NCBI GenBank assembly: GCA_016278515.1
Contig: JADQBR010000103.1
Span: forward strand, 1-64,000
Direction: 5' to 3'
DNA: 64,000 nt
Source: Bacillota bacterium
Lineage (GTDB): Bacteria > Bacillota > JADQBR01
In this document: piece by piece, positions 45,729 to 55,586 of the stretch
Layout: each line of letters opens with the position of its first letter
Numbering within the stretch: the first letter of the stretch is position 1
Translations under genes and position numbers: made by a program
The notes under the pieces: model-generated
The model's database searches: none
Told to the model about the DNA's origin: nothing
What the model saw: the letters and a program-made list of their open reading frames with translations, nothing else

Positions 45729-45766
45729 GTTCGAAAAGCCACTCAAGCATAACTGTCTTTTCGAAC
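45729..45766 (+). repeat. GTTCGAAAAG hairpin element, copy 2
   Basis: GTTCGAAAAG (45729-45738) and CTTTTCGAAC (45757-45766) form a perfect 10-bp stem. The AAGAGGATG flank and CACTCAA loop are shared with copy 1. It sits between the T-box terminator and the glyQ ribosome binding site, hence inside the glyQS mRNA. Confidence 0.85.
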
Positions 45767-45800
45767 CTGTATCTTTAAGTATTAAAAAGGAGGCAGACAA

Positions 45801-46730
45801 ATGAATTTTCAGGAGTTAATCCTCACGCTAAATCAATATTGGGGAGAACAAGGCTGTATCATTCAACAGCCCTACGATTTAGAAAAGGGGGCAGGAACAA
45901 TGCATCCGGCGACTTTTTTACGGGCATTGGGCCCCGAACCTTGGAATGTAGCCTATGTAGAACCCTCTAGGCGTCCTACTGATGGTCGATACGGGGAAAA
46001 CCCGAACCGTCTTCAACATTACTATCAATATCAAGTTATTTTAAAACCATCACCGGATAACGTACAGGAGCTGTACTTAACCAGTCTGGAGCGTATTGGT
46101 ATTGACCCTAAGAAGCACGACATCCGGTTTGTTGAGGATAACTGGGAGTCCCCCACATTAGGTGCGTGGGGACTAGGTTGGGAAGTCTGGCTGGATGGAA
46201 TGGAAGTTACCCAGTTCACCTATTTTCAACAATGCGGAGGGATTGATTGTTACCCGGTCTGTGCGGAAATAACCTATGGTATTGAAAGATTGGCCATGTA
46301 TATTCAGCAAAAGGACAGTATATTTGATATTGAATGGGTAGATGGCATTACATATGGTGATGTGCATCATCAAGGCGAGGTAGATTACTCACATTATAAT
46401 TTTGAAGCTGCCAATACTGATATGCTATTTTCTTTGTTTGATATGTACGAAAAAGAAGCTTTGGCGGTAATTGAGAAAGGATTAGTACAGCCAGCTTATG
46501 ACTACGTGTTGAAATGTTCTCATACCTTTAACTTACTGGATGCTCGCGGTGCTATAAGCGTCACTGAACGGACAAGCTTTATTGCTCGGGTGCGAAACTT
46601 GGCCCGTATTGTTGCAAGGGGTTACGTAGAACAACGAGAAAGACTGAACTATCCGCTGGTAAAGGATCCAAGCTTGCGTAAAAAACTGGAATTGGACCAG
46701 ATTAAGGGAGAGGAGGCTAATCATGGCTAG
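45801..46730 (+). CDS. glyQ: Glycyl-tRNA synthetase alpha subunit
   Basis: Catalytic subunit of the bacterial alpha2-beta2 GlyRS. The 309 residues show class II motifs: [20 protein letters not shown] near 23 (cited in part), [17 protein letters not shown] near 54 and [20 protein letters not shown] near 148. AAAAAGGAGG precedes ATG 45801. It overlaps glyS by 8 nt. Confidence 0.98.
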   Translation: MNFQELILTLNQYWGEQGCIIQQPYDLEKGAGTMHPATFLRALGPEPWNVAYVEPSRRPTDGRYGENPNRLQHYYQYQVILKPSPDNVQELYLTSLERIGIDPKKHDIRFVEDNWESPTLGAWGLGWEVWLDGMEVTQFTYFQQCGGIDCYPVCAEITYGIERLAMYIQQKDSIFDIEWVDGITYGDVHHQGEVDYSHYNFEAANTDMLFSLFDMYEKEALAVIEKGLVQPAYDYVLKCSHTFNLLDARGAISVTERTSFIARVRNLARIVARGYVEQRERLNYPLVKDPSLRKKLELDQIKGEEANHG

Positions 46731-48792
46731 AGACTTGCTGTTGGAGATTGGCACTGAAGAAATACCGGCTAGATTTATGGCGCCGGCACTGTCCCAGCTA
46801 AAAAAGCTTGCGGAAGAACAATGTCAGGCTAACCGCCTAAATTACGAACAAATAGCGGTCATGGGTACGCCTCGGCGGCTAGCTCTTTTGGTAAAAGAGC
46901 TAGAAGAAAAACAATCTGATCTGATTGAGAAAGTTAGAGGACCTTCTAAAAAGGTGGCTTTTGACGCTAATGGACAGCCGACAAAAGCTGCCCAAGGGTT
47001 TGCCAGAGGGCAGAAGATACCGGTTGAAGACTTAATTACAAAAGAAAGTGATAACGGTGAATATGTATTTGCTGTAGTGAAAGACGATGGGCGACCTGCT
47101 GATGAAATATTAGCCGGCATGTTGAAAGACCTAGTGTTATCCATTAATTTCCCTAAGCCTATGCGTTGGGGTTACGAAAAATTGCGCTATGCAAGGCCAA
47201 TTCGTTGGTTAGTCGGCTTATTTGGAGAAGATGTAGTCAGTTTTGAAATTGCCGGTGTGGTTTCAGGCAGGGAAAGCAAGGGCCATCGTTTCCTCTCTCA
47301 AGGGTCGGTTGTATTAAGTAACGCTGGGGATTATGTTGAAAGCCTAGGAAACGCTTATGTTGTTGTTGATCAAGTTAAGCGTAAAAAAGAGATCTGGAAG
47401 CAAATACAGCAGCTGGCGGAGGCCGAAGGCGGTATTGTAGAGGAAAATAAAGACCTACTGGAGGAAGTTACTTATCTTTTGGAATACCCCACTGCTTTAT
47501 GTGGTAGCTATGACGAGAAGTATTTGAAACTGCCCGAAGAGGTATTAATTACCCCCATGCAAGAGCATCAACGTTATTTTCCTGTCAAGGATAGGAATGG
47601 CAAACTGCTAAATAAATTTATTACTGTCCGTAACGGAACGGCCGACCATATTGAGATTGTAACTGCAGGTAATGAAAAAGTGCTTAAGGCGCGTTTGGCG
47701 GATGCGGAATTTTTCTATACTGAAGATATCAAACAGCCACTGGAGACTAAAGTGGAGACTTTAAAGAATGTAGTATTCCAAGAGCAGCTAGGAACTATCT
47801 TTGAAAAAGTAGAAAGAATAAAGGAGCTCACCTCATACTTGAGCGACTTAGCTGGGTCAGATTACAAAGATTTCGCTCTGCGAACTGCCTATTTGTCCAA
47901 GGCAGACTTGGAAAGTAATATGGTGTATGAGTTCCCTGAACTGCAGGGCATTATGGGTGGTTACTACGCCAAGCATGACGGTGAAGCTGAGATCGTTTAT
48001 CAAGGCATTAGGGAGCACTGGCAGCCGAGATTTGCTGGCGATGAGATCCCTCAAACCATTACTGGAACCTTGGTAAGTATTGCGGATAAGATGGACACGA
48101 TTGTAGGCTGCTTTGGGATAGGGATACAGCCCACCGGGTCACAAGATCCCTATGCCTTAAGACGCCAGGCCTTGGGTATTTGTCATATTGTTCTCGAAAA
48201 GAAACTGGAGTTGTCTTTCAGCGAAATAGTGGAAAAAGCATTGCAGCTTTATGAAGGCAGATTAACTGAAAGTTTTAATGATGTCAAAGATAATATACTG
48301 ATATTTTTCCGCCAGCGGGTGGAAACAATCCTCCAGGATATGAATATGAAATACGATACGGTAAACGCTGTCATGGCGGCGGGTTGGGATAATTCATTGG
48401 ATGCATTGAAACGTGCTGAGGCTTTAAGTGAGTTTCGTAAAGATGAGCAGTTTGAGGCTCTAACTACTGCGTTCAAACGAGCCAGCAACTTAGCGGATAA
48501 GGCAGGTGGTCAAGACATGGTTGTGCAGCCTGGCCTGTTTCAGGAGGAAGTAGAAAGTGACCTTTGGCAGGCAGTGAATGAGGTTGAGAAAAAGCTGAAA
48601 CAAAGTGACAGTTATACCCAGATGCTTCAGGAAATTGCTTCGCTGCGTCAACCGGTTGATGCATTTTTTGAACAGGTGATGGTAATGGCAGAGGATGAAG
48701 AGGTACGGCAAAACCGTTTGGCCATATTAAAGCATATTCGGGAATTGGTTGTTAATAAGGCAGGAGTAAAACTGGAGTTGATTAATGATTAA
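46723..48792 (+). CDS. glyS: Glycyl-tRNA synthetase beta subunit
   Basis: tRNA-binding subunit of GlyRS. The 689 residues start [15 protein letters not shown], carry GTPRRLAL near 49 and [15 protein letters not shown] near 152, an HD-like middle domain and a C-terminal anticodon-binding domain. Normal length. GGGAGAGGAGG precedes ATG 46723. Confidence 0.97.
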   Translation: MARDLLLEIGTEEIPARFMAPALSQLKKLAEEQCQANRLNYEQIAVMGTPRRLALLVKELEEKQSDLIEKVRGPSKKVAFDANGQPTKAAQGFARGQKIPVEDLITKESDNGEYVFAVVKDDGRPADEILAGMLKDLVLSINFPKPMRWGYEKLRYARPIRWLVGLFGEDVVSFEIAGVVSGRESKGHRFLSQGSVVLSNAGDYVESLGNAYVVVDQVKRKKEIWKQIQQLAEAEGGIVEENKDLLEEVTYLLEYPTALCGSYDEKYLKLPEEVLITPMQEHQRYFPVKDRNGKLLNKFITVRNGTADHIEIVTAGNEKVLKARLADAEFFYTEDIKQPLETKVETLKNVVFQEQLGTIFEKVERIKELTSYLSDLAGSDYKDFALRTAYLSKADLESNMVYEFPELQGIMGGYYAKHDGEAEIVYQGIREHWQPRFAGDEIPQTITGTLVSIADKMDTIVGCFGIGIQPTGSQDPYALRRQALGICHIVLEKKLELSFSEIVEKALQLYEGRLTESFNDVKDNILIFFRQRVETILQDMNMKYDTVNAVMAAGWDNSLDALKRAEALSEFRKDEQFEALTTAFKRASNLADKAGGQDMVVQPGLFQEEVESDLWQAVNEVEKKLKQSDSYTQMLQEIASLRQPVDAFFEQVMVMAEDEEVRQNRLAILKHIRELVVNKAGVKLELIND

Positions 48793-48798
48793 TTAAAT

Positions 48799-48832
48799 AA
48801 TACCGATGGGGTAACAACCATCGGTATTTTTT
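48799..48832 (+). terminator. Terminator of glyQS
   Basis: AATACCGATGG (48799-48809) pairs with CCATCGGTATT (48818-48828), followed by T residues. The 200 bp between this and the next gene is AT-rich, with TATAAT at 48987-48992 as a possible -10 for ccpN but no clear -35. Confidence 0.9.
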
Positions 48833-49047
48833 AATTATCAACGAATATCCAAATTTTCATTACACAGTAGGTTAAGCCCATAATGTTTTTGTATCATTTA
48901 AATATTTTAATATGCTGGGCGCAACCGGGGAGCTATTGAAAATTAATTTCAGTTATTAAGAAGGAGATTTTTCTTTTTATATAGTATATAATAATTAGCA
49001 GATTATAAAATTAGTATAACACATTAGCTAGGAAGGTGGTGGCACTT

Positions 49048-49686
49048 ATTCGGTTTAGCCAGCGTCAGGAAAAGATCATAGAAATTGTTAAACGCGCAGG
49101 GCCAATTACTAGTGAGAATATTGCACAGCAGTTGGACCTCACTAGGGCAACTTTACGACCGGATTTGGCAATACTAACTATGTCCGGTATATTGGAAGCA
49201 CGGCCAAGAGTCGGCTACTACTATAAAGGCAATAATGTAAATACTCTTTTAGCGGAAGAAATAAAAAAAATTAGGGTTAAAGATATAAAATCTGTTCCCG
49301 TAGTCATTAGAGAAGGAGCTTCTGTATATGATGCTATTGTGGCTATGTTTATAGAGGATGTCGGTACGCTGACGGTTGTTAGTGAAGGAGGGTATCTGGA
49401 AGGTGTTGTTTCCCGGAAAGATTTATTAAAGGTTACTATTGGGCAGAGCGATCCTAAACAGGTGCCTGTGGGGATAGCAATGACTCGTATGCCCAATATC
49501 GTAATAACTACCTTGGAAGAAACTGTCTTACTGGCAGCTACAAAAATAATCGAGCATCAAGTGGATACACTGCCGGTAGTTAAGACCTTTTTGGATGACA
49601 AAGGAAAGGAAATATTGGAAGTAGTGGGGCGTATTACAAAAACAAATCTGGCAAAACTGTTGATGGAATTTGGAGAAGGTCGATAA
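49048..49686 (+). CDS. ccpN: CcpN-like transcriptional regulator (HTH plus CBS pair)
   Basis: CcpN represses gluconeogenic genes in Bacillus. About 212 residues: a winged helix (GPITSENIAQQLDLTRATLRPDL, cited in part, near 15-38) and two CBS domains (about 80-140 and 150-205) that sense adenine nucleotides. The start is unusual: AAGGTGGTG (49033-49041) is an almost perfect Shine-Dalgarno, 6 nt before an in-frame ATT at 49048 (ATT CGG TTT AGC). GTG 49036 and 49039 lie inside it. ppsR and ppdK follow, the ccpN-yqfL arrangement of Bacillus. Confidence 0.88.
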   Translation: MRFSQRQEKIIEIVKRAGPITSENIAQQLDLTRATLRPDLAILTMSGILEARPRVGYYYKGNNVNTLLAEEIKKIRVKDIKSVPVVIREGASVYDAIVAMFIEDVGTLTVVSEGGYLEGVVSRKDLLKVTIGQSDPKQVPVGIAMTRMPNIVITTLEETVLLAATKIIEHQVDTLPVVKTFLDDKGKEILEVVGRITKTNLAKLLMEFGEGR

Positions 49687-49747
49687 TAAGTTTAAGGAAG
49701 CTGATTTTTGCAAGCAGTTGTAAATCTTTTAAGAGAGGTGAAGACTT

Positions 49748-50572
49748 ATTGCAACACATGATTTACCGGTGATTTATGTAGTTTCCGATTCATTAGGAGA
49801 AACAGCCGAGTTTGTAGCTAGAGCGGCAGCTAGTCAATTTAACTCCGGGCGGATTGAAATACGCCGTGTTCCATATGTAGCAGATAAGAGACATATCAAG
49901 GATATTGTGGATGAGGCCAAGGGGTTTAATGCCTTAATAGCATATACTATAGTAATTCCGGAACTTAGGGAGGAATTAATAGCGCTTTGCTCGGAGCAGG
50001 GTTTAGTAACTGTAGATATTCTAGGACCGATGATGGAATCATTAATAAAGGTGACTAAAACTTCGCCTAAATTAGAGCCGGGTCTCTTGCGAAAATTGGA
50101 TGAACAATATTTTCGTAAGGTGGAGGCCATTGAATTTGCGGTTAAGTATGATGACGGAAAAGATCCTCGGGGCCTAGCGGCCGCCGACGTTGTTTTAATT
50201 GGTGTGTCAAGAACATCTAAGACGCCGGTTAGCATGTACTTGGCTCATAAAAGAATTAAGAGTGCAAATATTCCCTTAGTACCTGAAGTGGCGGCGCCTG
50301 AGGAACTCTATAATATTTCTTCGAAAAAGATATTTGGATTAACTATCAGCCCGCAGCTTTTAAACGATATTAGGCAGGAGCGATTGAAATCACTTGGTCT
50401 GATGTCAAATGCAGACTATGCTAACATGGAACGGATATTAAAGGAGCTAGATTATGCTGAGAGCATTATGAAACGCTTGGGTTGTCCAATTATTGATGTT
50501 ACTAATAAAGCTGTGGAAGAAACGGCTAGTACAATTTTAGAGATTTACTATAAGGGGGAGCGTTATGTCTAA
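49748..50572 (+). CDS. ppsR: PPDK regulatory protein (bifunctional kinase/phosphorylase, DUF299)
   Basis: Inactivates PPDK by ADP-dependent phosphorylation of its active-site threonine and reactivates it by phosphorolysis. [19 protein letters not shown] opens the family domain; the P-loop is [13 protein letters not shown] near 155. AGAGGTG (49734-49740) is 7 nt before in-frame ATT 49748; the frame is closed at 49739 by TGA and the only ordinary start, GTG 49769, has no ribosome binding site and removes the usual residues before IYVVSDS. An ATT start is therefore proposed. It overlaps ppdK by 8 nt. Confidence 0.9.
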   Translation: MATHDLPVIYVVSDSLGETAEFVARAAASQFNSGRIEIRRVPYVADKRHIKDIVDEAKGFNALIAYTIVIPELREELIALCSEQGLVTVDILGPMMESLIKVTKTSPKLEPGLLRKLDEQYFRKVEAIEFAVKYDDGKDPRGLAAADVVLIGVSRTSKTPVSMYLAHKRIKSANIPLVPEVAAPEELYNISSKKIFGLTISPQLLNDIRQERLKSLGLMSNADYANMERILKELDYAESIMKRLGCPIIDVTNKAVEETASTILEIYYKGERYV

Positions 50573-53219
50573 CAAATTCGTTTATCTATTCAATGAAGGC
50601 GCAGCAGATTTAAAGCCGCTGCTCGGTGGTAAAGGGGCTAATTTAGGGGAGATGACCAAGATAGGACTACCGGTTCCACCAGGTTTAACTATTTCAACCG
50701 AAGCATGTAATCAGTACTTTCTAGAGGGTCAACAGTTTCCCCAGGGATTGGAAGAACAGCTGAGAGAGAAACTAGCAGAAGTGGAGCGGGCTGTCGGCAA
50801 AAAATTTGGCGATACAAAGAATCCTCTATTAGTTTCAGTTCGCTCCGGAGCAGTTATATCAATGCCAGGTATGATGGATACCATTCTTAACCTAGGGTTG
50901 AATGATACTACAATACATGCGGTAGCAGAAGCATCCGGCGATGAACGATTTGCGTTGGATTGCTATCGGCGTTTCATTCAGATGTTTAGTGATGTGGTAC
51001 TAGGGATTGAACATTATAATTTTGAACAGGTGATGGATAAGTATAAAGATCAGCAGGGTATTGAATTTGATTATGAGTTAACAGAAGATAGTTTGAAGAA
51101 AATAATTGAAGGATATAAGTCGATTGTCAGTCGCAAGGTAGGTCGTAGTTTCCCTCAGGATCCCATCGAGCAGCTGGATCTGGCCATTAGAGCTGTCTTT
51201 GATTCCTGGCATAATCAGCGAGCTAATGTATACCGTAAAATCAATAAAATACCCGATAGTTTAGGTACGGCCGTAAACGTGCAGTCTATGGTGTTTGGCA
51301 ATATGGGTAACAATTGCGGTACCGGAGTCGCTTTTACCCGTAACCCATCTACAGGAGAAAAAGTCCTATATGGGGAGTATTTGCTGAACGCTCAAGGTGA
51401 GGATGTAGTGGCCGGGATACGTACACCCCAACCTATTACGCGCCTACAAGAAGAACTACCTGAGGTATTTGACCAGTTTATTAAAACATGCAATTTATTG
51501 GAGAATCACTACCAGGATATGCAGGACATCGAATTTACAATTGAACGGGGCAACCTTTATATGCTGCAAACTAGAACTGGGAAAAGGACTGCTAGTTCGG
51601 CTATAAAAATTGCTGTTGATATGGTATCCGAGGGTCTAATTGATAAAGAAACAGCGTTAAAGAGGGTAGAGCCTGCTCAACTAGATCAGCTGTTACATCG
51701 GAGAATTGATCCTAAAGCTAAGCTGGAGGTAGTTGCCAAAGGTCTGCCGGCGTCACCGGGTGCGGCTTCAGGTACGGTAGTCTTTGATGCGGACGAAGCG
51801 GAGCAGATGAGCGAAGCTGGTAAGAAAGTGATGCTGGTACGCACAGAAACTACCCCTGATGACATCCACGGAATTGTTGCTGCCCAAGGGATACTAACCA
51901 GTCGCGGCGGTATGACCAGTCATGCTGCAGTGGTTGCCCGGGGAATGGGTAAGCCTTGCGTATGCGGTTGTGAAGGAATTAAGATTGATTATGATAAGGA
52001 ACAACTAGTAACCCAGGATGGCTTAATAGTGAAAAAAGGTGATGATCTTTCCATTGACGGTGCGAATGGTCAGGTTATAAAAGGTCATGTGCCCATGATA
52101 GATCCTGAACTAGGCCAAGAATTCCTGACTCTCTTGGAGTGGGCTAACGATGTTCGGAAACTGGGAGTGCGAGCTAATGCTGATACCCCACAGGATGCTA
52201 AGAAAGCAAGAGAATTTGGTGCTGAGGGAATTGGCCTCTGTCGTACAGAGCACATGTTTATGGCCCAGGAACGGCTTCCTATTGTGCAGCAGATGATTCT
52301 AGCAGACAGCGTTCAGGAGCGTCAAAAAGCTTTGGATAAATTGCTACCTATGCAGCAGGAAGATTTTTACGGCATTCTTAAAGCTATGGACGGATTCCCG
52401 GTTACTATCCGTTTACTGGATCCGCCGCTGCATGAATTCCTGCCTAATTTAGAAGAGCTTTTAGTCGAAATTACAAAATTAGAGTGCCAAGGCAAAAAGA
52501 CAGGATTACAGGAAAAACGTGAATTATTAAGCCAAGTACGTGCTTTGACTGAATTTAACCCGATGCTTGGGCACCGGGGCTGTCGTTTGGGGATTACATT
52601 CCCGGAAGTTTACGCAATGCAGGCAAAAGCAATCTTTCAAGCTGTTGTGCAGCTAATTAAAGAAGGCGTTGATGTTAAACCCGAAGTAGAAATTCCTCTA
52701 GTAGGGCATGTCAATGAACTGGCCCGCCTGCGCAAATTAATTATTGAAACTGCCGATGCTATTAAGGGAGAAACAGGTGTAGACTTTAAATATGAAGTGG
52801 GGACAATGATTGAAGTGCCGCGGGCGTGTACAACCGCTGGAGAAATTGCTAAAGAGGCAGATTTTTTCTCATTCGGTACTAATGATTTGACCCAGACTAC
52901 TTTTGGGTTTAGTCGGGATGATGCTGAGGGCAAATTCTTGCATCACTACGTAAATGAGAAGATTCTCAGTGATAATCCTTTTATCGTATTAGATAGGGAT
53001 GGCGTAGGCTCATTAATGAAGATGGCGGTTCAACAAGCAAGGGAAACTCGCCCTAACCTTTTAATCGGTATTTGCGGTGAGCATGGGGGAGAACCCAGTT
53101 CAATAGAGTTTTGTCACCAAATTGGCTTGGATTTTGTCAGCTGTTCACCATTCCGGGTGCCCATTGCCCGACTAGCTGCTGCGCAGGCCGCTGTGAACAA
53201 CAGAGACCAATCGAAGTAA
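50565..53219 (+). CDS. ppdK: Pyruvate, phosphate dikinase
   Basis: Interconverts pyruvate, ATP and Pi with PEP, AMP and PPi. The 884 residues contain the nucleotide-binding domain ([22 protein letters not shown], cited in part; [14 protein letters not shown] near 105), the phosphohistidine domain ([20 protein letters not shown] near 450, catalytic His with the regulated Thr) and the PEP barrel ([16 protein letters not shown] near 770; GICGEHGG near 830). Overlap with ppsR supports the enzyme-regulator pairing. Confidence 0.98.
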   Translation: MSNKFVYLFNEGAADLKPLLGGKGANLGEMTKIGLPVPPGLTISTEACNQYFLEGQQFPQGLEEQLREKLAEVERAVGKKFGDTKNPLLVSVRSGAVISMPGMMDTILNLGLNDTTIHAVAEASGDERFALDCYRRFIQMFSDVVLGIEHYNFEQVMDKYKDQQGIEFDYELTEDSLKKIIEGYKSIVSRKVGRSFPQDPIEQLDLAIRAVFDSWHNQRANVYRKINKIPDSLGTAVNVQSMVFGNMGNNCGTGVAFTRNPSTGEKVLYGEYLLNAQGEDVVAGIRTPQPITRLQEELPEVFDQFIKTCNLLENHYQDMQDIEFTIERGNLYMLQTRTGKRTASSAIKIAVDMVSEGLIDKETALKRVEPAQLDQLLHRRIDPKAKLEVVAKGLPASPGAASGTVVFDADEAEQMSEAGKKVMLVRTETTPDDIHGIVAAQGILTSRGGMTSHAAVVARGMGKPCVCGCEGIKIDYDKEQLVTQDGLIVKKGDDLSIDGANGQVIKGHVPMIDPELGQEFLTLLEWANDVRKLGVRANADTPQDAKKAREFGAEGIGLCRTEHMFMAQERLPIVQQMILADSVQERQKALDKLLPMQQEDFYGILKAMDGFPVTIRLLDPPLHEFLPNLEELLVEITKLECQGKKTGLQEKRELLSQVRALTEFNPMLGHRGCRLGITFPEVYAMQAKAIFQAVVQLIKEGVDVKPEVEIPLVGHVNELARLRKLIIETADAIKGETGVDFKYEVGTMIEVPRACTTAGEIAKEADFFSFGTNDLTQTTFGFSRDDAEGKFLHHYVNEKILSDNPFIVLDRDGVGSLMKMAVQQARETRPNLLIGICGEHGGEPSSIEFCHQIGLDFVSCSPFRVPIARLAAAQAAVNNRDQSK

Positions 53220-53336
53220 GGCTTAAAATGATTATGGTTGCTTTATGATAGAATATTGGTGTAAAAATTTGGACTGGTCTGAAGGAGATGACTCAGGAAC
53301 AGGAAGCTTAACATCAAACTAAACAAAAGATACAAT

Positions 53337-53369
53337 GAATCTCACATAAAAGTGGGGTTCTTATTTTTT
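53337..53369 (+). terminator. Terminator after ppdK
   Basis: GAATCTCAC (53337-53345) pairs with GTGGGGTTC (53352-53360) using two G-U pairs, followed by TTATTTTTT. The 426-bp spacer between ppdK and the rhodanese fragment contains this and the degenerate promoter repeat described separately; no gene was found in it. Confidence 0.7.
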
Positions 53370-53489
53370 GCCTTCAAACAGGATACAAAACAACATAGAA
53401 ATTACTAGATAAAATCAGAAATTTGTGGGCGCTTATAAAACTAGTTCACAAACTTTGTCAACCATGAATGTAGCTAGATTGCTATCAAC

Positions 53490-53600
53490 TTTATATAATC
53501 TTTAAAATTGGATGGTATAGTCTTTAAAAAGAGTACCCAGGATAAGACGAGAGAGGAAAAAGAGCAGGAGATCCTTCTAGTCGGTCATTTTTTGCTCTAA
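53490..53600 (+). repeat. Diverged direct repeat, copy A (promoter and gene-start remnant)
   Basis: Shares with 53981-54095 the order TATAWAATCTTTAAAA, GATGGTAWAGTCTTTAAA, GATAAGAC, a purine-rich ribosome-binding stretch, and TTTTTTGCTC. Copy B covers the upstream region and first codons of the membrane protein gene at 54052, so copy A looks like a decayed duplicate of that region. It contains a clean TATAAT (53494-53499) and two TCTTTAAA words 22 bp apart (53499 and 53521). Confidence 0.55.
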
Positions 53601-53645
53601 TTCAGTGGATAATTAATAAAGACAAAAAACAGTGGAGGAATTAAC

Positions 53646-53837
53646 GTGGCATTTATTAACCTTTTGAACCTTTTCCAACATCCTAAAGAACTGGTTGATT
53701 TAAGTCCAAAAGACTTAGAACAAAAATTAAAGGAAAACCCCCGCTGTATTCTTATCGATGTTCGGACATCATCAGAATATCAAAGCGGCCACATTAAAGG
53801 AGCAAAATTATATCCATTGGGCAGAAGAAATGTCTAA
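53646..53837 (+). pseudogene. Truncated rhodanese domain protein
   Basis: A 63-residue product with only the first half of a rhodanese (sulfurtransferase) domain: LSPKDLEQKLKENPRCILIDVR, cited in part, then SSEYQSGHIKGAKLYPLG, after which it runs into GRRNV and a stop. The catalytic CRSGxR loop, normally about 30 residues further on, is absent in all three frames of the following 100 bp. GGAGGAATTAAC precedes GTG 53646, so the fragment may still be made but should lack sulfurtransferase activity. It opens the redox cassette. Confidence 0.75.
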
Positions 53838-53980
53838 AATGCTTATCCATAAGATGTTTATTCATATTTAAGAATTAAAGCTATGATCGAATATTTATAA
53901 AGGAGGGTGTTTGTTATCTAGCTTAACCAGACTGATTGTAGTATTGGAGATGAATGCGGAGAAGAATATTTTTTATATCT

Positions 53981-54095
53981 TTATAAAATCTTTAAAAATA
54001 GATGGTAAAGTCTTTAAAGGATATGCTGATAAGACCTGGGGAGGTGAAAAGATGTACGAGGTTCTTCAAGTGGGGCCTTTTTTGCTCAAAATTCT
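53981..54095 (+). repeat. Diverged direct repeat, copy B (regulatory region of 54052 gene)
   Basis: Counterpart of copy A. TCTTTAAA words at 53989 and 54011 are again 22 bp apart, two helical turns, with GATGGTA between. Such spacing would suit a dimeric regulator, for example the OmpR-type protein encoded at 56188. The block extends through the ribosome binding site and the first codons of the membrane gene. Confidence 0.5.
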
Positions 54096-54735
54096 ATGGC
54101 TAATTATTTGCCTTTCCGCATTCGTGGGATATTTTGTAATAAAACACCGTTTGCAAAGAGCTGGATATCCAGATCGACGGATTATTGAGACTATCGTAAA
54201 CAGTTTAATTATTGCTCTTGTGGTATGGAAATTTAGCTTGATTCTTTTCGAACCGGTAACTGTTGTCACCAACCCTCTAGCTTTACTCTATTTTTCGGGT
54301 GGAGAGCACGGGATCTGGTTAGCTGTGGTAGTTGCAAGCACCTATATTTATTTTCGGGCGCAGAAGGAACACGTTTCAATTTGGGTTTATGGGGATTTAT
54401 TGACTGCAGGTTTTTTGGCTGCCTCAGCAGTATACTATTTGATTGATTTGGTTTTGAATAAACAAATGGTATTGGTTTATGGGAGTAAAATTATCATCTC
54501 CTTGCTCATTCTCCTGCTGATTTATCGGAGGAGCAGAAAAATCGACAAGCCTCATCATCTAAATCAGGCTCTATTATGGTTTAGCCTAGGGCAAGTGTTT
54601 ATTCTGTTTTTGAACCCGCTCAAAGATAATTACTGGTGGGGGTTTTCTCAAGAGCAAATTCTATATTTAAGCCTTGCCGTACTTTGTCTTAGCATTAATT
54701 GGGTTGCAGAGAAGAAAAGACTTAATACTAAATAA
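54052..54735 (+). CDS. Polytopic membrane protein, distantly Lgt-like
   Basis: A 227-residue protein with about seven membrane helices. The overall pattern (short N-terminal VGPFLLKILWLIICL segment, LLYFSGGEHGIWLAV near 77, YGDLLTAGFLAASAVYYLID near 115, cited in part) recalls prolipoprotein diacylglyceryl transferase, but the Lgt catalytic His and Arg motifs were not seen, so lipoprotein modification should not be assumed. The frame opens at 53911, but GGGGAGGTGAAAAG selects ATG 54052. ccdA follows. Confidence 0.65.
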   Translation: MYEVLQVGPFLLKILWLIICLSAFVGYFVIKHRLQRAGYPDRRIIETIVNSLIIALVVWKFSLILFEPVTVVTNPLALLYFSGGEHGIWLAVVVASTYIYFRAQKEHVSIWVYGDLLTAGFLAASAVYYLIDLVLNKQMVLVYGSKIIISLLILLLIYRRSRKIDKPHHLNQALLWFSLGQVFILFLNPLKDNYWWGFSQEQILYLSLAVLCLSINWVAEKKRLNTK

Positions 54736-54853
54736 GTATTCAATGGTGTTATTTTAAAGGAATGCAATTGAGATTTAGGTGGCTCTAAGTAACTTATCAT
54801 AAAAATTTAAAAACTTAACTTGATATTAAAAACTACATAGGGGGAGAAGTTCT

Positions 54854-55570
54854 GTGGAGAATGTTTCAGTGCTATTTGCTTTTACGGCAGGGTTGTTATC
54901 GTTTTTATCGCCGTGTGTATTTCCGTTAATTCCGGCTTATGTTGCTAATCTTACCGGTTCAACGCTTGGTAACAACAAGATAGAGGTATCCAAGCGATTG
55001 TTACTGACCCGCTCTCTCAGTTTTATTATGGGATTTAGTTTAATCTTCGTGATGATGGGGGCATCGGCCAGTGCATTGGGACAGACTTTTACCCATAACC
55101 GGGAAATCATCCAAAAAATAAGCGGGTTTTTGATTATTATCTTTGGGTTACAAATGGCGGGGATCTTAAAATTGCGTTTTCTGATGATGGAAAAACGTTG
55201 GGAAGCTAAACAAACAGAGGAAAAAAATGTTTTGCGTTCTTTTATTCTGGGTATGTCATTTGGAGCCGGTTGGACACCCTGTGTTGGTTTGGCGTTGTCT
55301 TCGATCCTCCTTTTGGCTGGATCTGCCAATACGGTTTATAGTGGGATGATTATGCTTTTAGTTTATTCATTGGGTTTAGGTATTCCCTTTCTGGCGATTT
55401 CAGTAATTATCACTTATTCTTTACGTTTTGTGACAAAAATCAATCGAAGTTTGAGCTTGCTCTCTATAATTAACGGCTGGATTCTCATTGGCATGGGTCT
55501 ATTGTTATTTACAGACCAGTTACAAAAGATTAGCGCCTGGCTAGCTAGTTTTAGCAATTTTACGTATTAG
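54854..55570 (+). CDS. ccdA: CcdA/DsbD-type thiol-disulfide transmembrane protein
   Basis: CcdA carries reducing equivalents from cytoplasmic thioredoxin across the membrane. The 238 residues have six helices and the two redox cysteines, Cys21 in LSPCVFPLIP and a Cys near 143 in GWTPCVGLALS. GTG 54854 follows GGGGGAGAAG. The next gene encodes the natural outer-face partner, a TlpA/ResA thioredoxin, 16 bp downstream. Confidence 0.93.
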   Translation: MENVSVLFAFTAGLLSFLSPCVFPLIPAYVANLTGSTLGNNKIEVSKRLLLTRSLSFIMGFSLIFVMMGASASALGQTFTHNREIIQKISGFLIIIFGLQMAGILKLRFLMMEKRWEAKQTEEKNVLRSFILGMSFGAGWTPCVGLALSSILLLAGSANTVYSGMIMLLVYSLGLGIPFLAISVIITYSLRFVTKINRSLSLLSIINGWILIGMGLLLFTDQLQKISAWLASFSNFTY

Positions 55571-55586
55571 AAAGGAAGACTAAACA

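Noticed and set aside
54052-54735. Genuine prolipoprotein diacylglyceryl transferase
   Set aside because: Overall layout is similar, but the conserved catalytic histidine and arginine motifs of Lgt are not visible.
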